Shown one piece after another: positions 1 through 6,779 of a stretch of 7,932 nt of DNA. The position numbers were made by a program, and so were the translations under genes. The stretch's first letter is position 1; the number at the start of each line of letters is the position of its first letter. Under the pieces are notes generated by a model. It was not told the DNA's origin. It searched no databases and saw only the letters and a list, made by a program, of their open reading frames with translations. The DNA is taken from assembly GCA_002687025.1 (NCBI GenBank), contig NYZG01000225.1:1-7932 (forward strand), written 5' to 3'. This stretch comes from Candidatus Poribacteria bacterium (GTDB lineage Bacteria; Poribacteria; WGA-4E; GCA-2687025).

Positions 1-2844
1 GCGCGATACGGCGACACCCACGGCCTGCACCTCGACAACTACCGCGAGATGTGGCCCTACCGCGACTGGGTGATCGACGCCTTCAACGCGAACATGCCGT
101 TCGACCAGTTCACCGTCGAGCAACTGGCGGGGGACCTCCTCCCAGACGCCACGCTGGACCAGAAGATCGCGACAGGCTTCAACCGCGCCCACGTGACCAC
201 GAGCGAAGGCGGCTCCATCGCCGAGGAGTACTATGTCCGCTATGCCGTGGACCGTGTGAACACCGCCTCAACGGTGTGGATGGGCGTGACGATGGGGTGC
301 GCGCAGTGCCACGACCACAAGTACGACCCGTTCACGCAGCGCGAGTTCTACGAGCTGTTCGCGTACTTCAACAACATCACCGAGAACGCGATGGACGGAA
401 ATCACAAGGACTCCCCGCCTGTCGTGAAGGTCCCCGACGACGAGCAGGCGACGCAGCTCGCAGCCTACGACGGGCAGCTTGCCGCTCTGACAGAGCAGGC
501 CCAGGCCGACATGCCGCACGTCGATGCGACGCAGGCAGCGTGGGAAGCGACGATGCCGCGCTGGCAGACGCTCACGCCGACGCACGCCGCGTCGTCCGGG
601 GGCGCGGCGATGGACCTGCTCGCGGATCGGTCGGTGCTGGTGAGTGGCGCGAGCCCGGCGACAGACGTCTACGAGATCACCATGCCGCTGAAGGGGCCGG
701 GTCACACGGCCATCAGGCTGGAGGCGTTGGAGCACTCGTCGCTCCCGAGCGGCCGCACCGGACGCGCGTCCAATGGGAACGCGGTGATGACCGGGTTTGA
801 GGCCGAGATCGCCTCCCGGAACACGCCCACCGAGTGGGTCCCGATTCATCTCGTGCGCGCGTGGGCGGATTACGAACAGGACGCCAAGTTCCCGATTGCC
901 AACGCTCTCGACGGGAAACCCGACACGGGCTGGGCGACGGGGGCCAGCAGCCGCGAGGGCGGCCGCCAGGCTATCTTCCTGGCGTCGGCGCCGTTCGGCG
1001 CCGACGCGGGCTCGTTGTTGCGCGTGCGGCTGAAGCATGAATCCCAGCACGGTCAGCACCAGCTCGGGCGTGTTCGCATCAAGACGACCACGGCTCCGAC
1101 GATCACGGCGATGAGCGCCGGCGTGTCGTCGGACACTTGGCACACGGTCGGGCCGTTCCTCTCCCACAGCGGCGCAGTGGCATTCCATGAGGCGTTCGAG
1201 CCGGAAGCCGGGAACGTGAACCTGGGCCAGGAGTTCACCGTCGGCGAGAACACGCTCAAGTGGGAGAAGCAGCACGACTGGCGCGACGGCGCGTACCACT
1301 CGCTGGCCGGGGGCGTGGGCGCGGGTTACGTCTACCGGAACATCCGGTTGGACGCGACGCAGCGCGTGACGCTCCACATTGCCGCCGACGACGCGGCAAA
1401 GCTGTGGGTCAACCGCGCGTTGGCCTTCGAGGACGACGGCTCACAGGGCGCCGGCATTGAGCGGCACGCCGTCCAGGCCACGCTGAACGCGGGTAATAAC
1501 CAACTCCTCATCAAGGTGGTCAACCACGCTGGCGCCACGGGCTACTCGTTCACGATGGAGACCGACGCGCGCATCGTCCCGGCCGCGCTCGCGGACGCCG
1601 CCGGCATAGAGGCGGAACGCCGGGGCGTCGAGCATGTCGCCGGGCTGAGGATGTTCTATCGAGAGCACGTCTCGGCCGATGCGGCGCTGCGGGAGACCAT
1701 CGCGGAACGGCGCGTGGCGCAGAGCCTACGCGACGAGCTGGACGGACAGATCGCGACAGCCCTGGTGATGGAGGAGCGCGACGAGCCACGGGGCGCCTAC
1801 GTGCTGAACCGCGGGGCATATGATGACCGGCAGGACGAGGTGCAGCCGGGCACGCCGGGCATCTTCCCGCCGCTGCCTGGGGACGCGCCCGCGAGCCGAC
1901 TTGCGCTCGCCGAATGGCTCGTCGATCCGGCGCATCCGCTGACCGCTCGAGTCACGGTGAACCGGCTGTGGCAGCAGGTGTTCGGTAACGGCCTCGTGCG
2001 GACCGCCGAGGACTTCGGCAGCCAGGGCGAGCCGCCGAGTCACCCCGAGCTGCTCGACCGGCTGGCGTCCGGATTCGTGCAGGGCGGATGGGACGTGAAG
2101 GCGTTCATGAAGACGCTCGTAACGTCGGCGACCTACATGCAGTCTTCGCAGGTGAGCCGGGATCTGCTGGCGCGGGACGCCGACAACCGTCTGTACGGCC
2201 GGGGCCCTCGCTTCCGGCTGGATGCCGAGGCCATTCGCGACCAGGCGCTGGCGCTGAGCGGCCTGCTTCAGCCAGTTGTCGGCGGACCCAGCGTCAAGCC
2301 GCCGCAGCCCGCCGGTCTGTGGAAGGCGGTGGGGTACGTCGGGTCGAACACGGACACGTTCGTGCAAGACGACGGGCCCGAGAAGGTGCATCGCAGGAGC
2401 CTGTACACGTTCCTGAAGCGTACGGCTCCGCCGCCGCAGATGAGCATACTCGACGGCCCATCGCGCGAGGCGTGCACCGTTCGCAGGGAACGCACGAACA
2501 CCCCGCTTCAGGCGCTCATGCTCATGAACGACCCGCAGTATATCGAGGCCGCGCGGGCGTTCGCCGGGCGGGTGCTGGCGGAGGGTGGGCATACGCCCGA
2601 GGAGCGCATCGCGTTTGCGTTCGAGACGGCGACGGCGAGGACGCCACGCCCCTCCGAGGCGAGCATCCTGATGGCGACTCTGCAGACGCACATGGCGCAA
2701 ATGGCCGAGAATGAGGAGGCGGCCCGCCAGTTGGTGGCGTTGGGCGACGCGCCCGGCAAGGTGGCGGAAGTGACCGCGCTGGCGGCGTGGACGATGGTGG
2801 CGAACCTGATCCTGAACCTCGACGAAGTGATGAACAAGGGCTAG
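1..2844 (+). CDS. PSD1 family protein (DUF1549 + DUF1553, CxxCH haem motif), 5'-truncated
   Basis: The frame is open from base 1, so the gene starts upstream; 947 residues are visible. Residues here are counted from base 1. The N-terminal part is DUF1549 (PSCyt2): a block containing NMPFDQFTVEQLAGDLLP, then GCAQCHDHKYDPFT with C100-x-x-C103-H104, a c-type haem-binding motif. The middle (about 190-520) is beta-rich. It has a discoidin-like stretch (ALDGKPDTGWAT) and a PA14/lectin-like stretch from WHTVGPF (about 380) through LWVN (468) to NNQLLIKVVNHAG. The C-terminal third (about 630-930) is DUF1553: RLALAEWLVDPAHPLTARVTVNR begins it (quoted here in part as VDPAHPLTARVTVNR), and NTPLQALMLMNDPQYIEAAR closes it. 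Family members usually run about 900-1,100 residues and often begin with a signal peptide and a planctomycete cytochrome C domain, which would lie outside the window. The stop is TAG, 15 nt before the DUF1501 start. The protein is probably exported; its enzymatic role is unproven in the family. Confidence 0.95.
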   Translation, partial: ARYGDTHGLHLDNYREMWPYRDWVIDAFNANMPFDQFTVEQLAGDLLPDATLDQKIATGFNRAHVTTSEGGSIAEEYYVRYAVDRVNTASTVWMGVTMGCAQCHDHKYDPFTQREFYELFAYFNNITENAMDGNHKDSPPVVKVPDDEQATQLAAYDGQLAALTEQAQADMPHVDATQAAWEATMPRWQTLTPTHAASSGGAAMDLLADRSVLVSGASPATDVYEITMPLKGPGHTAIRLEALEHSSLPSGRTGRASNGNAVMTGFEAEIASRNTPTEWVPIHLVRAWADYEQDAKFPIANALDGKPDTGWATGASSREGGRQAIFLASAPFGADAGSLLRVRLKHESQHGQHQLGRVRIKTTTAPTITAMSAGVSSDTWHTVGPFLSHSGAVAFHEAFEPEAGNVNLGQEFTVGENTLKWEKQHDWRDGAYHSLAGGVGAGYVYRNIRLDATQRVTLHIAADDAAKLWVNRALAFEDDGSQGAGIERHAVQATLNAGNNQLLIKVVNHAGATGYSFTMETDARIVPAALADAAGIEAERRGVEHVAGLRMFYREHVSADAALRETIAERRVAQSLRDELDGQIATALVMEERDEPRGAYVLNRGAYDDRQDEVQPGTPGIFPPLPGDAPASRLALAEWLVDPAHPLTARVTVNRLWQQVFGNGLVRTAEDFGSQGEPPSHPELLDRLASGFVQGGWDVKAFMKTLVTSATYMQSSQVSRDLLARDADNRLYGRGPRFRLDAEAIRDQALALSGLLQPVVGGPSVKPPQPAGLWKAVGYVGSNTDTFVQDDGPEKVHRRSLYTFLKRTAPPPQMSILDGPSREACTVRRERTNTPLQALMLMNDPQYIEAARAFAGRVLAEGGHTPEERIAFAFETATARTPRPSEASILMATLQTHMAQMAENEEAARQLVALGDAPGKVAEVTALAAWTMVANLILNLDEVMNKG

Positions 2845-2846
2845 CC

Positions 2847-2853
2847 GAGGGAG
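2847..2853 (+). promoter_or_regulatory. Ribosome binding site of the DUF1501 gene
   Basis: GAGGGAG lies 6 nt before the ATG at 2860 and starts 2 nt after the TAG of the preceding gene. It fixes the start codon and indicates translation from a shared mRNA with the PSD1 gene. No promoter is visible in the 15-nt gap. Confidence 0.8.
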
Positions 2854-2859
2854 CGTCGC

Positions 2860-4341
2860 ATGGATCCGTTGAGGGAATACCTGAAGCTCGAGACGCGACG
2901 CCAGTTCTTCGGCAAGACGGCGATGGGGCTGGGCGCGGCGGCACTCGCGTCGCTGGCGCCGAAGCCGGTTGCCGCCGCGATCGCGGACGCCACGGCGGGG
3001 GGCCGCGTCGGTGGGCTGCCCGACCTGCCGCACTTCGCCCCGAAGGCCAAGCGGGCCATTTATCTGTTCATGTCGGGAGCGCCGTCGCAGTTGGACATGT
3101 TCGACTACAAGCCGGCGATGGGCGAGTGGTTCGACAAGGACTTGCCTGAGTCCGTCCGCATGGGACAGCGGCTGACGACCATGACGTCGGGTCAGGCTCG
3201 GTTCCCGATCGCGCCGTCCGTGTACGAGTTCGACAAGCACGACAACGGCGGCGATGGCGCGTGGGTCAGTGAGCTGCTGCCACACACTGCGGCGAACGTC
3301 AGCGACCTGGCGATCGTGAAGAGCATGCGTACCGACGCCATCAACCACGACCCGGCCATCACGTACATCACGACAGGCGACGAACGGCCCGGGAAGCCGA
3401 GTCTTGGCGCGTGGCTGAGCTACGGTCTCGGCGCGGAGACGGAGGAGCTGCCCGCGTTCGTCGTCATGAACGCGACCTGGACGGGTCGGCGGGACGCGCA
3501 GGCGCTTTACAACCGTCTTTGGGGGTCGGGCTTCCTGCCGTCGCAGCATCAGGGGGTGCTGTTGCGCAGCCAGGGCGACCCCGTGCTGTTTCTGTCGAAC
3601 CCGCAGGGCGTGGACGAGGACATGCGGCGGGAGATGCTGGACGGCCTGAGCGCCATGAACGAGCAGCACTACGAGGCTGTCGGCGACCCTGAGACTCAGG
3701 CGCGCATCTCGCAGTATGAGATGGCGTTCCGCATGCAGGCGTCGGTGCCGGACCTCACGGATATCTCGGGCGAGTCGGAACACACGTACGACATGTACGG
3801 CCCCGACGTAAAGACTCCCGGGACGTTCGCGAATTCGTGCCTCCTGGCGCGGCGGATGGCGGAGCGCGGCGTGCGGTTCACGCAGATATTCCACCGCGGC
3901 TGGGATCAGCACGGCAACGTCACGGGTGACCTGCCCAACCAGTGCCGGGACATCGATCAGCCGGCGATGGCGCTAGTGCAAGACCTGAAGCAGCGGGGGA
4001 TGCTCGACGAGACGTTGGTCGTATGGGGCGGCGAGTTTGGGCGGACGGTTTATTGCCAGGGCCCGCTCAGCACGGAGAACTATGGACGCGACCATCACCC
4101 CAAATGCTTCACCATGTGGCTCGCGGGTGGCGGCGTGAAGGGCGGCATCGTCCACGGCGAGACGGACGACTTCAGCTACAACATCACGCAAGACCCCGTC
4201 GACATCCAAAGCCTCAACGCCACGCTCCTGCACCAGATGGGGATCGACCACGACCGGCTGACGTACCGCTTCAACGCGCTCGATAACAAGCTCACCGGCG
4301 TCGACGGGGATCCACAGATCATCCGAGGAATCCTGGCCTAG
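2860..4341 (+). CDS. DUF1501 domain-containing protein, Tat-exported, alkaline phosphatase superfamily
   Basis: This is a complete 493-residue protein. Residues 12-19 (TRRQFFGK) are a twin-arginine motif, followed by a hydrophobic stretch (AMGLGAAALASLA) and alanine-rich cleavage-like sequence near 38-42, so export by Tat in folded form is expected. The mature part shows the DUF1501 (PF07394) signatures in order: AIYLFMSGAPSQLDMFDYKP (66-85), NHDPAI around H163, SLGAWLSYGLG, WDQHGN (W348-H351), VWGGEFGRT (G390-T396) and GRDHHPKCFTMWLAGGG (from G409). The family belongs to the alkaline phosphatase/sulfatase fold group. The His/Asp/Glu clusters at D79, D349/H351, E392 and H412/H413 are likely metal ligands (inference). 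No canonical sulfatase C/S-x-P-x-R nucleophile motif is seen. The gene follows PSD1 by 15 nt, the standard pairing. Where studied by context, these pairs often sit near polymer-degradation genes, but the substrate is unknown. Confidence 0.95.
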   Translation: MDPLREYLKLETRRQFFGKTAMGLGAAALASLAPKPVAAAIADATAGGRVGGLPDLPHFAPKAKRAIYLFMSGAPSQLDMFDYKPAMGEWFDKDLPESVRMGQRLTTMTSGQARFPIAPSVYEFDKHDNGGDGAWVSELLPHTAANVSDLAIVKSMRTDAINHDPAITYITTGDERPGKPSLGAWLSYGLGAETEELPAFVVMNATWTGRRDAQALYNRLWGSGFLPSQHQGVLLRSQGDPVLFLSNPQGVDEDMRREMLDGLSAMNEQHYEAVGDPETQARISQYEMAFRMQASVPDLTDISGESEHTYDMYGPDVKTPGTFANSCLLARRMAERGVRFTQIFHRGWDQHGNVTGDLPNQCRDIDQPAMALVQDLKQRGMLDETLVVWGGEFGRTVYCQGPLSTENYGRDHHPKCFTMWLAGGGVKGGIVHGETDDFSYNITQDPVDIQSLNATLLHQMGIDHDRLTYRFNALDNKLTGVDGDPQIIRGILA

Positions 4342-4600
4342 CCGAGAGGCACGTGTCGCTCGAGGCGCGACTCGCCACCGGACGGGCGCGTCGGCACATC
4401 TCGCCGCAGCCGCGGCGGCCACGCCGCTGACCCCGTTCCTCCCTGTGCGCAGGCGCGCGCCGGGCCGCCGCCCGGACGTCGCTAACGCCCAACTGCCACC
4501 TTCTCCCCAGACGCCCAAGGGCCGGCCCGTCGTCTCTCACTAGAGAACGCGCGAGGGGACCTGGGACTTCGCCGTCGCTGCTACGGGTTTCGCCGCGATA
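4342..4600. other. Non-coding gap after the PSD1-DUF1501 operon
   Basis: I see no gene here in any frame: the short reading frames match no family. The only structure I find is a GC-only hairpin at 4460-4475, CCGGGC-CGCC-GCCCGG, a 6-bp stem with a 4-nt loop. No T-tract follows it, so it is at best a weak terminator candidate for the upstream operon. Confidence 0.6.
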
Positions 4601-4604
4601 TACG

Positions 4605-4654
4605 TGCGGGTCTCTTCCCCGCGTGGGAGTACTTAGTATAGGGGTAGACCCGCA
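4605..4654. repeat. 9-bp perfect inverted repeat flanking the promoter upstream region
   Basis: TGCGGGTCT at 4605-4613 is the exact reverse complement of AGACCCGCA at 4646-4654, with 32 bases between. The right arm overlaps the candidate -35 element of the pentapeptide gene. The spacer contains a smaller palindrome, TACT-T-AGTA (4630-4638). The arms could be an operator pair bound by a looping or multimeric repressor. A transcript hairpin is possible only if transcription starts further upstream. Function is inference. Confidence 0.4.
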
Positions 4655-4673
4655 TCTCTATATGGGGTATATT
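4645..4673 (+). promoter_or_regulatory. Candidate sigma-70-type promoter for the pentapeptide-repeat gene
   Basis: TAGACC (4645-4650, 4 of 6 to TTGACA) and TATATT (4668-4673, 5 of 6 to TATAAT) are separated by exactly 17 bases, inside a conspicuously AT-rich island (about 4627-4680) in otherwise GC-rich DNA. The -10 box lies within an inverted repeat, GGGTA-TAT-TACCC (4665-4677), which would suit a repressor that blocks the -10 region. Transcription would start near 4680. Confidence 0.5.
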
Positions 4674-4679
4674 ACCCAC

Positions 4680-4760
4680 ATGCCTCGACCCCCTGGGGTA
4701 GAGCCTTGTAGATCGCGCGTGGGCGATCGACTCCCAACGCAGTCCAGAAGGGACTGGCCA
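4680..4760 (+). promoter_or_regulatory. Structured 5' leader of the pentapeptide-repeat gene
   Basis: The 81 nt between the predicted transcription start and the ATG hold three successive inverted repeats: ACCCC-CT-GGGGT (4688-4699), GATCGC-GCGTGG-GCGATC (4711-4728) and CAGTCC-AGAAG-GGACTG (4740-4756). The third contains the Shine-Dalgarno sequence GAAGGGA (4747-4753), split between loop and 3' stem, 7 nt from the ATG. Folding would partly hide the ribosome-binding site. It resembles no riboswitch class I know. An in-frame ATG at 4680 would permit a leaderless start, but the family N-terminus argues for 4761. Confidence 0.4.
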
Positions 4761-5174
4761 ATGGCGAACCAGGAGCACCTCGGAATCCTGCGGCAGGGCG
4801 TGGATACGTGGAACGCATGGAGGCGAGGCGGCACAGGCACACAGCCGGATTTGGCGGGCGCGAACCTGCGCAGGGCGGATCTGGATCACGCGGATCTGAC
4901 CCGGGCGTATCTGATCGGCGCACGCCTGCGTGAGGCGAATCTGCGAGGTGGGCGCCTCAGCCGCGCCGACCTGCGCGGAGCGGTCCTGCGCGGGGCCGAT
5001 CTGCGTCAGGCGGACCTGCGTGGCGCAGATCTGAGCGGCGCGCACGTCAACAGAGCAGACCTCAGGGGAGCGGACCTCAGCGGCGCGAACATGGCCAGGG
5101 CGGTCTATAGCGCGGAAACCGCGTTCCCTCCGTCGTTCGACCCCGCTGCGCACGACATGAGATTGTGGCACTAG
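4761..5174 (+). CDS. Pentapeptide-repeat protein
   Basis: The start at 4761 is chosen over upstream in-frame ATGs at 4623 and 4680 for two reasons. GAAGGGA is placed 7 nt before it, and the resulting N-terminus, MANQEHLGILRQGVDTWNAW, matches the cap common in cyanobacterial-type pentapeptide proteins (EHLxILxQGVxxWNxWR). The protein has 137 residues. Residues 30-114 are 17 uninterrupted A(D/N)LxX-type pentapeptides (DLAGA, NLRRA, DLDHA and so on to NMARA), enough for about four coils of a right-handed quadrilateral beta-helix. The tail, TAFPPSFDPAAHDM, matches the TxFPxGFDPxxxGM ending frequent in the family. No signal peptide or membrane segment is present, so it is probably cytoplasmic. Molecular role is unknown. 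Some members protect gyrase by mimicking DNA, but this one is rich in arginine rather than acidic overall, which does not favour that role. Confidence 0.92.
   Translation: MANQEHLGILRQGVDTWNAWRRGGTGTQPDLAGANLRRADLDHADLTRAYLIGARLREANLRGGRLSRADLRGAVLRGADLRQADLRGADLSGAHVNRADLRGADLSGANMARAVYSAETAFPPSFDPAAHDMRLWH
4848..5102 (+). repeat. Seventeen tandem 15-bp units encoding pentapeptides
   Basis: The DNA has a 15-base periodicity, with recurring words such as GCGGATCTG, GCGGACCTG and CTGCGCGG. It corresponds exactly to residues 30-114. Units are diverged at the DNA level, so this is an old protein repeat and not a recent microsatellite-like expansion. Confidence 0.85.
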
Positions 5175-5487
5175 GCGCGAGCCGGTCGGACTGCACCGTC
5201 CCGTGAGGTTGGCGTCGGCAACGCCAGGTATCCGCCACAGCAGACGCGCGGCCCCCGGCCCTGTGCGAGTCCCGTTTGGTGGACGACCCCAAAGGGAGCC
5301 GAGGGGCCGCGATGGCCTCTGGTCGAAGCCAGGGCACATCGAACCGCAGTTCGATTCGCACGACCCCGCAAGGAACCGTCGTTCCGATCAGACGGCGCGG
5401 CTTGCATCCCGACATACCACACGCGGCCGTCGGCTGACGCCCTCCTCGCCGCGTGCGGCCTGCGCGACGACGGGCTCGCCGAAGGCG
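5175..5487. other. Gap without a recognisable gene
   Basis: All three plus frames and the minus frames were read. They give arginine- and proline-rich translations with no family signature. A weak hairpin, TGGCG-TCGGCAA-CGCCA, lies at 5210-5226, 35 nt after the pentapeptide stop, without a T-tract. The stretch may be the unrecognisable upstream part of the decayed gene that follows. Confidence 0.5.
5338..5355. repeat. Perfect 7-bp hairpin in the gap
   Basis: ATCGAAC-CGCA-GTTCGAT is a perfect inverted repeat with a 4-nt loop. No T-tract follows and no promoter is evident. It contains a TTCGATT string that resembles a tRNA T-loop, but no T-stem or cloverleaf can be formed around it. Function unknown. 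Confidence 0.3.
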
Positions 5488-5820
5488 GACGGGCTACGCG
5501 AGGCGTTGCAGCGGGCGCGCAGTCGGGACCCCGCGCCAGCGCTACTCGGGTGTGCGGATGGGCACGGCTAGCCCGCGAAGGCCGCTGCCTGGCCAGTGGA
5601 TGGCGCCCGTCTCCCGACGTGCGTGGCGGCGGCCCGAGCCGGGTCAATCCCGGCCGTAGAGCTTGAGTCAGATCCGCTCGGATCGGCGACCCGCAACGAA
5701 CACGACCGGTACGTGGCGCTGGCGAGGGATCGCCTCGTCACGGCTGCATTCGACGCCGCGTGGGCGTCCGGGTCGCAACTGAGCGTTGACGACACTCGCT
5801 GCTCCGAGTGGATCACGTGA
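5488..5820 (+). pseudogene. C-terminal remnant of a TPR/AAA-type transcriptional regulator
   Basis: One frame carries two blocks matching the very end of large ATPase/TPR regulators (LuxR- or winged-helix-type, often annotated as adenylate cyclase or predicted ATPase). The first, GLREALQRARSRDPAPALLG at 5491-5550, resembles their penultimate 'EGLAxLAxARGDPxRAARLLGAAE' block. The second, HDRYVALARDRL (5701-5736) plus FDAAWASGSQLSVDD (5749-5793), resembles 'YERxLAxARAxLGExxFAAAWAEGRALSLDEA'. A TAG at 5569-5571 separates them, and the stretch between is not conserved. No ATPase or DNA-binding domain remains upstream. The blocks are read from memory of the family, not from a search. The second is the stronger match. 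ATG at 5596 could open a 74-residue ORF, but it lacks a good ribosome-binding site. Confidence 0.55.
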
Positions 5821-5882
5821 GACACTCTACCGGCGCCATGGGCTCGCGAATCGCGCGTCGATTGAGCAAGAGGCCCACGACC

Positions 5883-6483
5883 ATGTGCATTCCAGCGCTC
5901 AACCGAGTGGCCGACGCGGCGACGCCTGTCGCGTTCATGCCGGCGCATAGTTTCGCGACGGTCATCGCGCCGATCGACGGCGAGCCGCTGCTTGCGCATG
6001 TCCCCGTGTTTAGGGACGACACGCGCGAGCCGCTTCGCCTGCGCGGCACTTCGCGCGCGCCAACCCGCGCTCGGGCGCGCGTGAGGCCGGGCGCAAGAAC
6101 ACGGCTGTATTCCAGGGGCCGCACGCCTACGTGTCGCGGTCTCTGCACGACACGATTGAGGCCGTGCCAACGTGGAACTGCATCGTCGTGCATGCGTCGG
6201 GCGTCGCGCGGACACCAGACGCGTGGCGACTCTAGGGGTGTTGGAGGAGTCTATCGCCACGTTCGAAGCGGCGTACCGCGCTCAGCGGGGCGCCCTCGCC
6301 GACGCGCACCGGGATGGACTGAGCCAGGTAATCGTCGCGTTCGAGATGCAGGGGACGCGAGACAAGCTCAGCCAAACCCCATCGACGGCTGACCAGGCCC
6401 GCATCGCCTCGCAGCGTGCGACGTCGCCGGACACGGAGGTAGCGGCGGGCGGGGACGCCATGCGCGACCGGCCGCGCGCCTAG
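5883..6483 (+). pseudogene. PaiB-family FMN-binding regulator, broken by two frameshifts
   Basis: PaiB proteins are about 200-residue FMN-binding split-barrel proteins, named after the Bacillus transcriptional repressor. This one starts at ATG 5883 with AAGAGG 9 nt upstream. Segment 1 reads MCIPALNRVADAATPVAFMP and HSFATVIAPIDGEPLLAHVP, then LRG at 6039-6047. One missing C (GGCAC for GGCCAC) shifts the frame. Segment 2 continues HFARANP, then VFQGPHAYVS (from 6107) and VPTWNCIVVHASG, the family's most conserved blocks. A second one-base loss near 6223 precedes a TAG at 6233. Segment 3, in the third frame, reads VATLGVLEESIATFEAAYRA and ends with GLSQVIVAFEMQ and KLSQ (6364-6375), stop at 6481. 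About four residues appear missing between FEMQ and KLSQ. Three frames spell one protein in the right order, so the family call is firm. Decay is more likely than sequencing error because the 4 kb upstream is clean. Confidence 0.85.
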
Positions 6484-6779
6484 AACAGCAACTGCGCCTG
6501 GACCGTGACGAGCGCGCAGGGGCGCTTTCGAGGTGGCCAGACACCGGTCCAGTCCGCCGTGGGCCTGAAGGCGTGCTCCCACGGACGTGGACAGGGATTC
6601 GGCCCCACGCCGCCCACCACGCGGCCCTGCTCGCGCGAGAGCCAGGCCTCGGCCCTGCGCGACGCCGTGAGCCCGCCCGTGTCGTCAATGGCGTTGACGG
6701 TGGAGCGCGGCCGGGCGGCGATACGCAGGAGAGACAGGACCACACGCAGAGCAGCGGCCAGGGAAGCGAAGGGCTCCAT
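6480..6779 (-). CDS. Possible hypothetical protein, unrecognised
   Basis: A 99-residue minus-strand ORF starts at ATG 6779 with GGAAGG 5 nt upstream and ends by overlapping the PaiB pseudogene's end by 4 bases, tail to tail. Counted by hand, G+C at codon positions 1, 2 and 3 is about 71, 61 and 85 percent, a coding-like order. The frame stays open upstream to at least 6945, so it could be the end of a longer decayed gene. The N-terminus has a hydrophobic run (FASLAAALRVVLSLLRIAA). The C-terminus is rich in Trp, Pro and Arg and ends VQAQLLF, with a terminal Phe as in outer-membrane barrels, though nothing else supports a barrel. I recognise no family, and chance in GC-rich DNA remains likely. 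Confidence 0.22.
   Translation of the reverse strand: MEPFASLAAALRVVLSLLRIAARPRSTVNAIDDTGGLTASRRAEAWLSREQGRVVGGVGPNPCPRPWEHAFRPTADWTGVWPPRKRPCALVTVQAQLLF

Noticed and set aside
268..1377. Minus-strand open frame of 369 codons
   Set aside because: It lies opposite the conserved PSD1 coding region, is low in complexity and Arg-rich, and has no family signature.
1726..3912. Very long minus-strand open frame (728 codons) opposite PSD1 and DUF1501
   Set aside because: It is the antisense shadow of two clear genes in GC-rich DNA. Its translation is rich in Arg, His and Leu with no domain, and it spans the junction of two recognised genes.
4460..4475. GC hairpin as a rho-independent terminator
   Set aside because: No T-tract follows, and it lies about 120 bases after the DUF1501 stop. 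It is kept only as a note in the gap entry.
4623..4760. Longer start (ATG 4623 or 4680) for the pentapeptide gene
   Set aside because: ATG 4623 lies upstream of the likely promoter. The extra residues do not resemble the family, while ATG 4761 has a well-placed ribosome-binding site and a family-like N-terminus.
5320..5375. tRNA-like TTCGATT string
   Set aside because: No matching T-stem, anticodon arm or acceptor stem can be built around it.
5203..5571. 122-codon plus-strand ORF read as a whole gene
   Set aside because: Only its last 25 or so codons resemble a known family, and that similarity continues beyond its stop. The first part looks random.
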